Shown here: positions 25,574 to 36,221 of the stretch, in pieces
Position numbering within the stretch: position 1 is the first letter of the stretch
Layout of the letters: each line of letters starts with the position of its first letter
Source of the DNA: Pseudomonas sp. Seg1
GTDB lineage: Bacteria > Pseudomonadota > Gammaproteobacteria > Pseudomonadales > Pseudomonadaceae
DNA: 64,000 nucleotides
Assembly: GCF_018326005.1 (NCBI RefSeq)
Contig: NZ_AP021903.1
Span: 186,001-250,000, forward strand
Direction: 5' to 3'
The notes under the pieces: model-generated
What the model was told of the DNA's origin: nothing
The model's database searches: none
Seen by the model: only the letters and a program-made list of their open reading frames with translations
Translations under genes and position numbers: made by a program

Positions 25574-27012
25574 ACAGGGCCCTGATGATCGCCGGGTTGG
25601 GTGTGATGCTCTCGGCCTGTCAGATGGTCGGGCCGGATTACCACGTGCCCGAGGACGCGGCGGTCCAGCGCAAAGACTTTCAGGGCGAGTTGGCGGTGGC
25701 CGGCAAACCGGTGGTGTCGGCGCCCGTGCCGGCGGATTGGTGGCGCCTTTACAAGGATCCGCGTCTGGATCAACTGGTGCAGCAGGCCATGGCTTCCAAC
25801 ACTGATTTGCGGGTGGCGGCGGCGAACCTGCAACGGGCTCGTGCTCAGGTCGATGAGGCCGAAGCGGCGGGCGGCTGGAGCGCGGGCGTAAAAATGGGCG
25901 CGCAGCGTTTGCAAGAGTCCGGTCAGGCCTTCTTGCTACCGGAAAAAGTCCCGGTCGATAACGTCGGCGACATCGGCATCAGCGCTTCCTATCAGTTCGA
26001 TCTGTGGGGCACCTTGCAGCGCGGCATCGAAGGCGCCAAGGCCAATGCCGACGCGACTCAGGCGGCGGCGGACACCGCGCGCATCACCTTGGTGGCGGAC
26101 GTGGTTCGCGCGTACACCCAGGTCTGCGCGGCGAATGAAGAGCGGGAAATCGCCGAGCACTCCCTCGACCTGCAATCGCAAAGCACCACGCTGATCCAGC
26201 GTCTGCGCGATGCCGGGCGTGGCGACGAAACCCAAGTCACCCGTTCGCAAACCCAATTCAAATCCCTGCGTGCTGACCTGCCGCGCTATGAAGCGGCGCG
26301 TCAGGCGGGGCTGTTCCGTCTGTCGATGCTGCTGGCGAAACCGGTCGATCAACTGCCGTCCGGCACCGCGACCTGCGCCGAACTACCGAAAATCGCGCAG
26401 TTGGTGCCCGTCGGTGACGGCGCTGCGCTGCTCAAGCGACGCCCTGATATTCGTCAGGCCGAACGACGTCTGGCGGCTTCGACCGCCGGGATTGGCGTCG
26501 CCACTGGCGAGTTGTACCCGGACATCAGCATCGGCGCGACCATCGGCACAGTCGGTCTCATCGACGACTTGGGTGATCCATCGACCAACCGCTGGGGCTT
26601 TGGCCCGTCGCTGAGCTGGAAAGTGCCGACCAACGGCGCGCGCGCGCGCATCCGCGAAGCCGAAGCGTCGACCCAAGGCGCATTGGCGCATTTCGACGGC
26701 GTGGTGCTCAACGCCATTCGCGAAACCCAGACCGGTCTCGCTCAGTACACCGCGTTGCTGCAACGTCGCGATGCCCTGGCCGATGCCGAGCAGTCGGCGA
26801 AACTCGCCGCAGACCAGACTCACCGCTTCTTCCAGGCCGGCCGCGAGTCGTTCCTCGCCGATCTGCAAGCGACCCGCACCTACACCGATGTCACCGCGCA
26901 ACTGGCCGCCGCCAACACCCAGGTTGCCATGAGCCAGATCGATTTGTTCCTTGCTCTGGGCGGCGGTTGGGAAAGCGGACGAACGCAAGCTTCAAGCGCG
27001 AGCAAACCCTGA
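25570..27012 (+). CDS. Outer-membrane efflux factor, NodT/OprM-type lipoprotein
   Basis: 480 residues starting in the previous stop (ATGA). The signal MIAGLGVMLSACQMVGPDY contains a lipobox ending at Cys (about residue 17) and the GPDY motif of RND-type outer-membrane factors. WWRLYKDPRLDQLVQQAMASN and LKRRPDIRQAERRLAASTA are the family's two hallmark segments. It forms the TolC-like channel for the aromatic acid efflux operon and is last in it; a terminator follows. Confidence 0.93.
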   Translation: MNRALMIAGLGVMLSACQMVGPDYHVPEDAAVQRKDFQGELAVAGKPVVSAPVPADWWRLYKDPRLDQLVQQAMASNTDLRVAAANLQRARAQVDEAEAAGGWSAGVKMGAQRLQESGQAFLLPEKVPVDNVGDIGISASYQFDLWGTLQRGIEGAKANADATQAAADTARITLVADVVRAYTQVCAANEEREIAEHSLDLQSQSTTLIQRLRDAGRGDETQVTRSQTQFKSLRADLPRYEAARQAGLFRLSMLLAKPVDQLPSGTATCAELPKIAQLVPVGDGAALLKRRPDIRQAERRLAASTAGIGVATGELYPDISIGATIGTVGLIDDLGDPSTNRWGFGPSLSWKVPTNGARARIREAEASTQGALAHFDGVVLNAIRETQTGLAQYTALLQRRDALADAEQSAKLAADQTHRFFQAGRESFLADLQATRTYTDVTAQLAAANTQVAMSQIDLFLALGGGWESGRTQASSASKP

Positions 27013-27040
27013 CGCCGTAGCTATGCTTTGAAGTGTTGGA

Positions 27041-27067
27041 AGGGCGCCCCGAGCAAGGCGCCCTTTC
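27041..27067 (+). terminator. Rho-independent terminator after efflux operon
   Basis: Arms AGGGCGCC and GGCGCCCT with an 8-base loop, followed by a short T run, 28 bases after the OMF stop. Confidence 0.75.
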
Positions 27068-27105
27068 AGCGCACATTGCTAGCGCTGGTCTAGGGGAAAC
27101 CAATA

Positions 27106-27741
27106 ATGAAAAACCCTTACGCTCTCGGCTTCTGGTGCGCCCTGGTAGCGCTGGTGCTGCTCTCGGCCACCTATTTCTACGGCATCATGCTGGCCCATCA
27201 GATCGACAAGGCGATGGTGTTCCTCGACAGCGCGACGGCGCTGATCGCGGTCATGGCCATCGTCGTGGTGGCGTGGGCCTCGGTTCAGGTGCAGCGCGTC
27301 AAGAAAAGACAACTTGAACAGGGCAAAACCCTGGTGCTGATCTGGGACACCAAAGTCGCCCTGCGCAAGGTCGAAACCGTGTTCGACCGGTATTTCTGGG
27401 GCAGCTACTGGCAGCCCGGGCGGACCTTCGCCGAAGTCATGGGCGAACTCACCGGCACGCCGCTGGAAAAAAGCCTCGAAGCGCTGAAGAAGCAGTGTCT
27501 GGAACTCGACAAACAGATCGCCGACGAGGGCTGGCACTGGTTGAACAATGCCCGTGAATTGTCCGATGTCGCCACGGCCATGGCCCGCGAGCGCTATCAA
27601 CTGGATTTCTGTGACCCGCGCGCTGATGGACCGGGCGGGGCGGTGATCGATCGGGATTTCGAGGTGCTGGTGTATACCTGGACCGCGCGGCTGAAAAGCT
27701 TTGATCATCAACTAGATGAGATCGAGGTTCAGTACTCCTGA
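27106..27741 (+). CDS. Unknown two-helix membrane protein
   Basis: 211 residues from ATG 27106, preceded by GGGGAAACCAATA. Two membrane helices near the N-terminus (FWCALVALVLLSATYFYGIML and ALIAVMAIVVVAWASV) leave a long cytoplasmic helical region (about 65-211) with a Trp/Tyr-rich patch FDRYFWGSYWQPGR. I do not recognise a family. It is separated from the efflux operon by a terminator and has its own leader, so a functional link is not implied. Confidence 0.7.
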   Translation: MKNPYALGFWCALVALVLLSATYFYGIMLAHQIDKAMVFLDSATALIAVMAIVVVAWASVQVQRVKKRQLEQGKTLVLIWDTKVALRKVETVFDRYFWGSYWQPGRTFAEVMGELTGTPLEKSLEALKKQCLELDKQIADEGWHWLNNARELSDVATAMARERYQLDFCDPRADGPGGAVIDRDFEVLVYTWTARLKSFDHQLDEIEVQYS

Positions 27742-27764
27742 TTCCCGGCTAATCATCTGGCCTC

Positions 27765-27847
27765 ATCGCTGGCAAGCCAGCTCCCACAAGGTTTTGTGGT
27801 GTTCACAGATTTTGTGTTCGCTACAAATCCCTGTGGGAGCTGGCTCC
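27765..27847. repeat. REP-type pair, right half truncated (gap 27742-28041)
   Basis: TCGCTGGCAAGCCAGCTCCC at 27765 faces CTGTGGGAGCTGGCTCC ending at 27847, where the expected TTGCCAGCGA is missing. Nothing gene-like is seen in the rest of this 300-base gap, which must contain the promoter of the DUF945 gene. Confidence 0.8.
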
Positions 27848-28041
27848 AATAACAGCGAAACTCTTGCTGCTCGCCCGCTGTCCACACTTCCCATAGACAC
27901 TCTTTCACCTTTAAACATTGGGCCGCCGGGCGCGGCCAGTGCTAATCTCCACCGCTAATTCAGCGGAGTCGAGCCGCGACCCGGTCACGGGTTCAGGGAA
28001 GACGACCACACTCACAGCCACGGAAATCGATCAGGTCATTC

Positions 28042-29547
28042 ATGAATAAATCAGCAGGCGTGCTTCTCGGAATTGTTGTTGCCATTGGTGCGATCAGCGC
28101 AGGCGGGGCCTGGTACACCGGGACCAAGATCGAAGGCGTACTGAACAACGCCGTCAGCAATGCCAACAAAGAGCTGCAAACCGCCATGGCCGGCTCCAAC
28201 GGCAGCGCGTCGCTGGAACTGGTGTCGCTGGAGCGTCACACCTTCACCAGCACCGCGCACTATCGCCTCAAGGGCGAAGGCGAAATGTTCGGTGACAAAC
28301 CGGTCGAACTGCTGTTCGTCGACCACATCGAGCATGGCCCGCTGCCGTTCTCGCGGCTGGTCTCGCTGAAATGGTTGCCGGTCATGGCTACCAGCAACTA
28401 TGAGCTGGAAAAGAACCCGGCCACCGAGAAGTGGTTTGCCGCCACCAAGGGCGCCGCGCCACTCAAAGGCGTGACCAGCATTGGCTACGACGAATCCACC
28501 ACCAGCACCCTCGATCTGCTGCCGTTTGAAACCGCGCTGGATGAACAGTCGAGCCTGAAATTCTCCGGCCTGACGATGAACATCTCTGCTAGCGCCAAAG
28601 CGCAGAAGGTCAAGGCTGACGGTTACATGGACAACCTGAAGCTGGTGACCGTGGCCGAAGATCAGGCGCCGGTACAGATCGAACTCAACGGTCTGACGCT
28701 GGCCAGCAATCTCGCCAAGAGCAGCTACGGCTACTACACCGGCGAAAACACGCTGGTGCTGACCAACAGCAAAACCACCTTCGGCACCAAGCAATCGGTG
28801 CTTGGCGTGAAGAACTTCGAAATGAAGAACCTCACCGAAGAAAACGGCAGCAATGCTTCCGGTCGTGCTGACTACAAAATTGGCGAAGTCAGCCTCAACG
28901 ACAAGAAAATCGGTTCGGCAAACATGGCCGTGAGCCTGAAGAACCTCGACATCCCGTCGACGATGTCGCTGATGCAGATCTACCAGACCAAATTGCAGCC
29001 GTATGAAAAGGCTGCCGCTGAAGCCGCCGCTCAAGGTTTGCCAGCACCCGAGCTGAACCTGACCGACGCGGAAAATGCCCAGGTCAAAGCCGATCTGCAA
29101 AAACTCCTCGCGGCCGGCCCGCAGATTGCCCTGGAAAACCTCTCGTTCAACACCGCCAACGGTGAGAGCAAGGCCAATCTGGTCATTGACCTGACCAAGC
29201 CGCAATCGATGGACTTGCCGCCGGATCAACTGGGCAAGCAACTGATCGCGCTGCTTGACCTGAATATCCAGGTGTCCAAGCCAATGCTGGTTGATCTGCT
29301 CAGCGTGCAGGCGCAACTGGATGGTCAGACCGACGCCAAAGCCATTGTCGACCAATCCAAAGAAGCGGCCGACATGTTCGCGGGCATGGCCGTTGGATCG
29401 CAAATGGCGGTCGTGGACGGCACCAACGTCGTGACCAAGCTGCATTACGCCGCCAATCAGGTGGAATTCAACGGCCAGAAAATGACCGTTGAGCAGTTCG
29501 TCGGTTTCCTGATGAGCAAGTTCGCAGGCGTCACGCAAGTGCAGTAA
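28042..29547 (+). CDS. DUF945/YdgA family protein
   Basis: 501 residues from ATG 28042. An N-terminal hydrophobic anchor (GVLLGIVVAIGAISAGGAWY) is followed by TGTKIEGVLNNAVSNANK and a long beta-rich periplasmic region, the pattern of the YdgA/DUF945 family. The domain is of AsmA-like character and of unknown function, associated with the cell envelope. It stands alone, bracketed by a repeat-bearing leader and a strong terminator. Confidence 0.85.
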   Translation: MNKSAGVLLGIVVAIGAISAGGAWYTGTKIEGVLNNAVSNANKELQTAMAGSNGSASLELVSLERHTFTSTAHYRLKGEGEMFGDKPVELLFVDHIEHGPLPFSRLVSLKWLPVMATSNYELEKNPATEKWFAATKGAAPLKGVTSIGYDESTTSTLDLLPFETALDEQSSLKFSGLTMNISASAKAQKVKADGYMDNLKLVTVAEDQAPVQIELNGLTLASNLAKSSYGYYTGENTLVLTNSKTTFGTKQSVLGVKNFEMKNLTEENGSNASGRADYKIGEVSLNDKKIGSANMAVSLKNLDIPSTMSLMQIYQTKLQPYEKAAAEAAAQGLPAPELNLTDAENAQVKADLQKLLAAGPQIALENLSFNTANGESKANLVIDLTKPQSMDLPPDQLGKQLIALLDLNIQVSKPMLVDLLSVQAQLDGQTDAKAIVDQSKEAADMFAGMAVGSQMAVVDGTNVVTKLHYAANQVEFNGQKMTVEQFVGFLMSKFAGVTQVQ

Positions 29548-29566
29548 TCCTGCGCTTTAAATAGCT

Positions 29567-29605
29567 ACGCCCGGCCTCTGTCATTGCGCAGACGCCGGGC
29601 GTTTT
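29567..29605 (+). terminator. Rho-independent terminator after DUF945 gene
   Basis: ACGCCCGGC and GCCGGGCGT arms followed by TTTT, 20 bases after the stop. Confidence 0.8.
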
Positions 29606-29693
29606 GCTGTCTGGCGTATGGGTTTTCGCGGTGTTTCAGCCCAGGCGTTGTGACGAATCTGAACAATTATTGTGTTGTGGATATTGGTCTACG

Positions 29694-29705
29694 CTTGCAT
29701 GCAAG
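29694..29705. promoter_or_regulatory. CTTGCATGCAAG palindrome upstream of pgaABCD
   Basis: A perfect 12-base palindrome about 100 bases before the pgaA start, in the only leader available to the operon (29606-29806). AACAATTATTGTGTT, a looser inverted repeat, lies just upstream. Either could be an operator; the regulator is not identifiable. Confidence 0.4.
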
Positions 29706-29806
29706 ACTGCCGGACTAAGCTTGGCTGAGCGTTGTTGGCTCGGTCTCCGTTACGAATGGGCAAGGAGGGCATTGCGACCCGGCTGGCCATGTAAGGATGC
29801 TGACGA

Positions 29807-32287
29807 ATGCCGCGTATTGATGTTCCCGTATTACATCGTGGTTTACGCCCTTTGTTCCGAGTCGCACTGTGCAGCCAGTTGCTTTGGCCGGCACTGGCGT
29901 TTGCCGACACACCCTACGATCAGATGGTGCGGGACGCCCGTGCCGGGCAGACCACGCCTGCGCTGAATGTGCTGCGTCAGGTGCCGCCGGGTCAGTCGAC
30001 CACCGGACAGATCAGCGATCACCTGCAGATCGCCAGTTGGGCCGGGCTCGACGCCGAAGTGGTGCAGGTCTATGAAACCCAGGGCCGCGACCGCGTCCTG
30101 CCGGTTCAGGCGCTGACCGCCACGGCGCGTGCCTACCGCAACCTCAAGCGTTGGGATCAGGCGACTCAGGTCTACAACAAGGCGCTGGCGCTGGAGCCGG
30201 ACAATGCCGACCTGCAACTGGGCCTGGCCCTGACACAGGCTGACGCCGGCAAACCCGACGAAGCGGTGACCCGCGCCAAAGCGCTGGTAGCGGCCAAACC
30301 CGATGATCCGTCGCGCCGTCTCGCATTGGGCTACGCCCTGACCCGCGACAACAAACCCTACGATGCCCTGTTCGAATACGATCAGGCCTTCAAGCGTGCC
30401 GGCAGCAAACCGGAAGTCGCCCGCGAATACGTGGTCGCCCTGCAAAAGGCGCGTCTGCCGGAGCCAGCGCTGCGCCTGGCCAATCAACGTCCCGGTCTGA
30501 TCGATCCGGTGACTCTGCGTCGCCTCGAAGGCGATCTGGCTGCCGAGCGCGTGCGTCTCGCCGAACTGGCCACCCGCAGCGAAAAAGAACGCTACGTCAT
30601 CGCTGATCGCGCCTTGGCCGACTACGACAAACTGCTCGCCACCTGGACGCCGGATGCCACGGCTCACGACGACGTGATCCGCTGGCGCATCGACCGCATG
30701 GGCGCACTCAAGGCCCGGGCGCGCACGGCGGACGTCATCACTGAATATCAAAAGCTGCAAGCCGAAGGCGTGAAGATTCCGACCTATGCCCTGCGTTGGG
30801 TCGCGGCGTCGTACCTCGATCAGCGTCAGCCAGAAATCGCCACCGACCTCTATCGCCAAGTGCTGGCGGCGCCGGACGCCGATGTCGGCGATCGCCTCGA
30901 AGACACCACGGCGTTGTACTACTCATTGCTGGAAAGCGACCGCGCTGAAGATGCACGCAAAGTCGCCGAGGATGCCGCCAAATCACAGCGCCCACGCATC
31001 GAACTCAAGGGCCTGCCGATCGGCAACCCCAACGATGAATGGATGGATGCCCAGCAACTCGCGGCCCAGGCCGGTACCTACGGTTCTGATCTGCCCCACG
31101 GTGAGGAGCGCTTGCAAACCCTCGTCGATCAGGCGCCGGGCAACATCGGCCTGCGTCTGGCTCAGGCCGATTTGTACCTGGCCCGCAACTGGCCGCGCCG
31201 CGCAGAAATGCAGCTCAAGGAAACCGAGAGCATGGTGCCGCGTGACATGGGCCTGGAAATTGGCCAGGCCCACACGGCCATGGAATTGCAGGAATGGCGG
31301 CAAATGGATGCGCTGACCGACGATGTCGTCGCACGTTATCCGGATAACCGCCAAGTGCAGCGTCTGGCCCGCGAGCGCGAAGTGCATGACATGTCCGAAC
31401 TGCGCGTCGAAGCCTATGGCGGCAAGGCCAATGGCGGCGGCAGTGGCAATGCCGGTGCAGTCAGTGGCAGCCGCGATTTCGGTATCCAGACGACGCTGTA
31501 CAGCCCTCCGATCGACGAAGACTGGCGCGTATTCGCCGGTGCCGGTTACGCCACTGGCGATTTTGCCGAAGGCACTGGCAACCATCGTTTCCAGCGCGTC
31601 GGTCTGGAACGTCGCACCCGCGACATGACCCTCGAAGCCGAAGTCTCCAACCACTCCTACGGCTACGGTGACAAGCAGGGCGCGCGTTTGGCGATCGCCC
31701 GCGATATCAACGACAACTGGCAGTACGGCGGCAGCCTCGAATACCTGTCGGCCGAGACGCCGTTGCGCGCGCTCAACAGCGATATCAAGGCCAACGGCGG
31801 CAGTGGTTTCATCCGCTGGCGCGCCAACGAAAGCCGCGAGTGGAAACTGTCGGTGAGCCCGTCGCACTTCAGCGACGGCAACAACCGCGTCGAAGCCTTG
31901 CTCACCGGTCGCGAGGGCGTTTACAGCGCGCCGAACGTGCAGGTCGATGCGGGTCTGGAAGTCGGCACCAGCCACAACTCCAAATCCGATGACGTGCCGT
32001 ACTTCAATCCCAAGTCCGACTTCAGCGTGATGCCGCTGGTCAACGTCAATCACGTGCTCTACCACCGCTACGAAACATCCTGGAGCCAGCAGTTCCAGGC
32101 CGGCGCGGGGACGTACAGCCAGCGTGATCACGGCACCGGCGGCATGGCGCTGCTCGGCTACGGCCAGCGATATGCCTGGAACGACGTGTTCGAGGTGGGC
32201 GGTTTGTTCAGTGTGATCAACCGGCCCTACGACGGTGATCGGGAGACCGATCTGCGTCTGCTCGTCGACCTCACTTTCCGCTTCTAG
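29807..32287 (+). CDS. pgaA: Poly-beta-1,6-GlcNAc export porin PgaA
   Basis: 826 residues from ATG 29807, with AAGGA upstream. A signal-like N-terminus (LFRVALCSQLLWPALAFA) is followed by TPR helices (e.g. ATARAYRNLKRWDQATQVYNKALALEPDNADLQL region, about 100-500). A C-terminal outer-membrane beta-barrel (about 530-826) ends in LLVDLTFRF with the terminal Phe of barrel proteins. PgaA exports deacetylated poly-N-acetylglucosamine, an adhesive biofilm polymer. It is the first gene of a complete pgaABCD operon. Confidence 0.93.
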   Translation: MPRIDVPVLHRGLRPLFRVALCSQLLWPALAFADTPYDQMVRDARAGQTTPALNVLRQVPPGQSTTGQISDHLQIASWAGLDAEVVQVYETQGRDRVLPVQALTATARAYRNLKRWDQATQVYNKALALEPDNADLQLGLALTQADAGKPDEAVTRAKALVAAKPDDPSRRLALGYALTRDNKPYDALFEYDQAFKRAGSKPEVAREYVVALQKARLPEPALRLANQRPGLIDPVTLRRLEGDLAAERVRLAELATRSEKERYVIADRALADYDKLLATWTPDATAHDDVIRWRIDRMGALKARARTADVITEYQKLQAEGVKIPTYALRWVAASYLDQRQPEIATDLYRQVLAAPDADVGDRLEDTTALYYSLLESDRAEDARKVAEDAAKSQRPRIELKGLPIGNPNDEWMDAQQLAAQAGTYGSDLPHGEERLQTLVDQAPGNIGLRLAQADLYLARNWPRRAEMQLKETESMVPRDMGLEIGQAHTAMELQEWRQMDALTDDVVARYPDNRQVQRLAREREVHDMSELRVEAYGGKANGGGSGNAGAVSGSRDFGIQTTLYSPPIDEDWRVFAGAGYATGDFAEGTGNHRFQRVGLERRTRDMTLEAEVSNHSYGYGDKQGARLAIARDINDNWQYGGSLEYLSAETPLRALNSDIKANGGSGFIRWRANESREWKLSVSPSHFSDGNNRVEALLTGREGVYSAPNVQVDAGLEVGTSHNSKSDDVPYFNPKSDFSVMPLVNVNHVLYHRYETSWSQQFQAGAGTYSQRDHGTGGMALLGYGQRYAWNDVFEVGGLFSVINRPYDGDRETDLRLLVDLTFRF

Positions 32288-32299
32288 AAGAGTTTGAAG

Positions 32300-34297
32300 A
32301 TGCCTTTTATTTCGCGTTTCATCCTTCTGCTGGGAGCGCTGCTGGTCAGCGCCTGCGCCCAGCAAGCTCCGGCCTTCGCCCCGCCGTCGGAGCGCCCGCT
32401 GGCGGCCAGCGAAAAACCTTGGCCGAAAAATCATGTGCTGGGCATTGCCTATCACGATGTCGAGGATCGCGATCCCGATCAGGCCGTGGTCGCTGTGCGC
32501 ACCGAGCGCATGATCGAGCAGCTCGCCTGGTTGCGCGAGAACGGCTACAAACCGGTGACGGTCGACCAGATCATGGCGGCGCGCAGGGGTGGCCCGGAGC
32601 TGCCGGCGAAAGCCATTCTGCTCAGCTTCGATGATGGTTATTCGAGCTTCTACACTCGCGTGCTGCCGGTGTTGCGCGCCTATAACTGGCACGCACTGCT
32701 GGCACCGGTCGGCACCTGGATCGACACGCCACTGAATCAACCGGTGGACTTCGCCGGCGCCCCGCGTGCACGTTCCGACTTTCTCACGTGGGATCAGATA
32801 CGCGAGATTTCCCAATCCGGACTGGTGGAAATCGCCGCTCACACCGACGCCAACCACAAGGGCATCCTCGCCAACCCGCAGGGCAACATGCAGCCGGCGG
32901 CGGCGACCCGGCGCTACGATCCGGTGACCAAACGCTACGAATCCGAGGCTGATTTCCAGGCGCGGATTCGTACCGACGTGAACAACATCTCGGAGAAGAT
33001 CCGCAAGGTCACCGGTAAAAAACCGCGGGTCTGGGTCTGGCCATACGGCACGGCGGACGGCACTTCGCTGACAGTGGTCGGCGAGGAAGGCTATGAAATG
33101 GCCTTGACCCTCGACGACGGTCTCGATGCCCTCGACAACCTGATGAGCAGCCCGCGTTTCCTCGTCGCGTCCGACCCGGACGGCGAGCATTTCGCCAACA
33201 GCGTGGTCGGGGTGCAGTCGGATTTCGCCATGCGCGTGGTGCATGTCGATCTGGACAACGTTTACGATCCGGACCCGGCGCAACAGGACATCAACCTGGG
33301 CAAACTGGTGCAGCGCATGGCTGACATGGGCGCCAACACGGTGTTCCTGCAAGCCTTCGCCGATCCGAAAGGCGATGGACTAGTGCATTCGCTGTACTTC
33401 CCCAACCGTCACCTGCCGGTGCGTGCAGACATCTTTGATCGCGTCGCCTGGCAGTTGCGCACTCGGGCCCACGTCAAAGTCTTTGCGTGGATGCCGGTGC
33501 TGAGTTTCGGCCTCGATTCGAAGTTGCCGCGTGTGACCCGTTGGGACCCGAAAACCGGCACCACCTCGGTAGACCCTAATCAGTACCAACGCCTGTCGCC
33601 ATTCGATCCTGAAGTCAGGCGAATCATCGGTGAAATCTACGAAGACGTGGCGCGCCTGACGTCGGTCGACGGCATCCTCTATCACGACGACGCGGTGCTC
33701 TCGGACTTCGAAGACGCCAGCCCTGAAGCCTTGAAAGCCTACGCCGCCCAAGGCTTGCCGAGTTCGATCGCGGCACTGCGCGAAGACCCGGCGGCGATGC
33801 AGCGCTGGACGCGCTTCAAGAGCAAATACCTCATCGACTTCACCAACGAGCTGACCGCCAAAGTCCGCGCCATTCGTGGTCCGCAGGTGCTGACCGCGCG
33901 CAACATCTTCGCCGAGCCGATGCTCAATCCGCACAGCGAAGAATGGTACGCGCAGAACCTCGACGACTTCCTCGCGACATACGACTGGACGGCGCCGATG
34001 GCCATGCCGCTGATGGAAAAACAGACTCAGGCAGAGTCCGGCCCATGGCTGGAATCGCTGGTGCAAACCGTGAGCAAACGCCCCGGGGCACTGAACCGCA
34101 CCGTGTTCGAATTGCAGGCCCGGGACTGGACGAAAAAGGATCAGGCCAATATCGATGGCGCGCATCTCGCGGACTGGATGGGTCGCCTCAAGCGTCAGGG
34201 CGCGACCAGTTTCGGCTACTACCCGGACAACTTCCTCGACAACCTGCCGGACCTGAAAACCGTAAGGCCTGCGCTCTCCAACAAATGGAACCCATGA
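32300..34297 (+). CDS. pgaB: PgaB: PNAG N-deacetylase and glycoside hydrolase lipoprotein
   Basis: I chose ATG 32300 (GAAGAG upstream) over TTG 32294; 665 residues. The lipoprotein signal ends [10 protein letters not shown]. The N-terminal polysaccharide deacetylase domain has [12 protein letters not shown] (catalytic Asp pair) and [12 protein letters not shown] (metal His). The C-terminal domain (about 310-640) with [19 protein letters not shown] and [15 protein letters not shown] is the GH153-type hydrolase and polymer-binding module. It partially deacetylates PNAG in the periplasm, which is needed for export through PgaA. Confidence 0.93.
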   Translation: MPFISRFILLLGALLVSACAQQAPAFAPPSERPLAASEKPWPKNHVLGIAYHDVEDRDPDQAVVAVRTERMIEQLAWLRENGYKPVTVDQIMAARRGGPELPAKAILLSFDDGYSSFYTRVLPVLRAYNWHALLAPVGTWIDTPLNQPVDFAGAPRARSDFLTWDQIREISQSGLVEIAAHTDANHKGILANPQGNMQPAAATRRYDPVTKRYESEADFQARIRTDVNNISEKIRKVTGKKPRVWVWPYGTADGTSLTVVGEEGYEMALTLDDGLDALDNLMSSPRFLVASDPDGEHFANSVVGVQSDFAMRVVHVDLDNVYDPDPAQQDINLGKLVQRMADMGANTVFLQAFADPKGDGLVHSLYFPNRHLPVRADIFDRVAWQLRTRAHVKVFAWMPVLSFGLDSKLPRVTRWDPKTGTTSVDPNQYQRLSPFDPEVRRIIGEIYEDVARLTSVDGILYHDDAVLSDFEDASPEALKAYAAQGLPSSIAALREDPAAMQRWTRFKSKYLIDFTNELTAKVRAIRGPQVLTARNIFAEPMLNPHSEEWYAQNLDDFLATYDWTAPMAMPLMEKQTQAESGPWLESLVQTVSKRPGALNRTVFELQARDWTKKDQANIDGAHLADWMGRLKRQGATSFGYYPDNFLDNLPDLKTVRPALSNKWNP

Positions 34298-34298
34298 C

Positions 34299-35654
34299 AT
34301 GCTGGATAGACTGTTAGCCCTGCTTGTTCTGGCGATTGTCCTCGGCGTTCCGCTGGGTCTGATCTTCCTGATCACCGGGCAGTTCCTGATGGACTTCGTG
34401 TTCTTCTACCCGTTGTTCATGTCCGGGTTGTGGATTGCCGGTGGCCTGTATTTCTGGCTGCACTGGGAGCGCCACTGGCCGTGGAAGGACGACACGCTGC
34501 CGCCACCACTGGAAGGCGAGCCGCTGATCTCGATTCTGATCCCTTGCTACAACGAAGGTGACAACGCCGCCGATACCATTCACGCGGCGCTGGCCCAGCA
34601 TTATCCGAACATCGAAGTCATCGCGATCAACGACGGTTCCAAAGACAACACCGCCGAAGTGCTCGATCGGTTGGCCCAGGAAGATCCGCGCCTGCGCGTG
34701 CTGCATCTGGCGGAAAACCAGGGCAAGGCGGTCGCCCTGCGCATGGGCGCTATCGCCGCGCGCAGTGAGTATCTGGTGTGCATCGACGGCGATGCGCTAC
34801 TGGCGCCGAACACGGCGGCCTATCTGGTGGCGCCAATGCTCGACAACGCGCGTTTGGGTGCGGTGACCGGCAACCCCCGAATTCGCACGCGTTCAACGCT
34901 GGTCGGGCGGGTGCAGGTCGGTGAGTTCTCGTCGATCATCGGTCTGATCAAACGTACGCAGCGGGTGTTCGGGCGGATCTTCACCGTCTCCGGCGTGATT
35001 GTCGCGTTCCGCCGCACCGCGCTGAACCGGGTCGGCTACTGGAGCCCGGACATGATCACTGAAGACATCGACATCAGCTGGAAGCTGCAACTCGATCACT
35101 GGAGCATCTTCTACGAGCCGCGTGCGCTGTGCTGGATTCTCATGCCGGAAACCCTCGGCGGGCTGTGGAAGCAGCGCTTGCGCTGGGCACAGGGTGGTGC
35201 CGAAGTGCTGTTCAAGAACATTCGCGGCATCTGGCAGTACCGCCATCGTTATCTGTGGCCACTGCTGTTCGAATACTGCCTGTCGACCGGTTGGGCGTTT
35301 ACCTTCCTGCTGTCGGTGATTTTCTGGGGTGTCGGCAAGTTCTTGGTCATGCCGGAAGCCATCGCAGTGGATCACCTGATGCCACCGGCGTTTACCGGGC
35401 TGCTGCTGGCCTTCGTCTGCCTGGTGCAGTTCGCCGTCAGCATCATTATTGACCGTCGCTACGAACCGGGTCTGGGCAGGACCATGTTCTGGGTGGTCTG
35501 GTATCCGTTGGTGTTCTGGCTGATCAGCCTGCTGACCACGCTGGTCAGTTTTCCCAAAGTGCTGTTCGGCCAGCATCAGAAACGTGCGCGTTGGGTCAGC
35601 CCTGATCGGGGGATCAAGCCGGTCGGGGACGACGAAGAGGAGGTCATCAAATGA
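34299..35654 (+). CDS. pgaC: PNAG synthase PgaC, GT2 glycosyltransferase
   Basis: 451 residues from ATG 34299, one base after the pgaB stop. Two N-terminal helices precede the GT-A domain: [23 protein letters not shown] (DxD-like), [11 protein letters not shown] (catalytic Asp) and QRLRWAQGG (QxxRW) are all intact. C-terminal helices form the membrane channel. It polymerises UDP-GlcNAc into PNAG with PgaD; in E. coli the PgaCD complex is activated by cyclic di-GMP, and several GGDEF genes occur in this window. Confidence 0.94.
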   Translation: MLDRLLALLVLAIVLGVPLGLIFLITGQFLMDFVFFYPLFMSGLWIAGGLYFWLHWERHWPWKDDTLPPPLEGEPLISILIPCYNEGDNAADTIHAALAQHYPNIEVIAINDGSKDNTAEVLDRLAQEDPRLRVLHLAENQGKAVALRMGAIAARSEYLVCIDGDALLAPNTAAYLVAPMLDNARLGAVTGNPRIRTRSTLVGRVQVGEFSSIIGLIKRTQRVFGRIFTVSGVIVAFRRTALNRVGYWSPDMITEDIDISWKLQLDHWSIFYEPRALCWILMPETLGGLWKQRLRWAQGGAEVLFKNIRGIWQYRHRYLWPLLFEYCLSTGWAFTFLLSVIFWGVGKFLVMPEAIAVDHLMPPAFTGLLLAFVCLVQFAVSIIIDRRYEPGLGRTMFWVVWYPLVFWLISLLTTLVSFPKVLFGQHQKRARWVSPDRGIKPVGDDEEEVIK

Positions 35655-36181
35655 AAATCATCCGGACCCGTCAACGACCATTTCTGGTTGTGGTCGATGT
35701 GATTCTCACCGTGCTGGCGTGGATTGGCCTGCTGTTTCTGCTGGTACGCGGGCTCTGGCCGTTGATCGAAACCCATGCCGGCGGACCGCGCATCGACAAC
35801 TCGGCGTTTGAAGCGCTGGGTACGTTAGAGATTTATCTGTGGGTGGCGTTGGTCAACGCGGTGATCCTGATTTCCTGGGCGCGTTATCAGCAGCGCAAAA
35901 GCAGAAGTTTTGCCCAGCGGCGTTTACCTTCGCCGGTGATCGACGACGAAGGATTGAGCAAAAGTTTCAAGCTGTGCGATGACCGCTTTCAGAAACTCCG
36001 CACGCCGGGGGTGATGACCATTCACAACGATCAGGAAGGCGACATCAGTCAGGTGGTGACGCATTTCTGGCCGGTGCAGCAGGCAGAGTTGCCGCCACCG
36101 TTGGCGCCAATCGAACACCCGCGAGTGATCTTTCTGCACGCCGAGGATGACGACAATCGCGAACCTCTGACCCGGCTTTGA
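35651..36181 (+). CDS. pgaD: PNAG synthase subunit PgaD
   Basis: 176 residues, starting within the pgaC stop (ATGA). Two membrane helices ([20 protein letters not shown] and [17 protein letters not shown]) are followed by [16 protein letters not shown], typical of PgaD. The C-terminal tail is long and proline-rich compared with the E. coli protein and has no recognisable motif. It is required for PgaC activity. Confidence 0.88.
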   Translation: MKIIRTRQRPFLVVVDVILTVLAWIGLLFLLVRGLWPLIETHAGGPRIDNSAFEALGTLEIYLWVALVNAVILISWARYQQRKSRSFAQRRLPSPVIDDEGLSKSFKLCDDRFQKLRTPGVMTIHNDQEGDISQVVTHFWPVQQAELPPPLAPIEHPRVIFLHAEDDDNREPLTRL

Positions 36182-36210
36182 TCGTTTCCATGCTCAGCGT
36201 GGGAACGATC
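36180..36210. terminator. Bidirectional hairpin between pgaD and the convergent oxidoreductase
   Basis: GATCGTTTCCA and TGGGAACGATC pair with one mismatch around a 9-base loop, overlapping the pgaD stop. The sequence belongs to the same intergenic palindrome family as 56959-57058 (GTTCCCACGCTCTGCGTGGGAAC type). Confidence 0.6.
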
Positions 36211-36221
36211 AAGATCGGTGG

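Noticed and set aside
30983..33352. A 789-codon open frame opposite pgaA and pgaB
   Set aside because: pgaA and pgaB are unmistakable; the antisense frame has no start signal and shadow-type composition.
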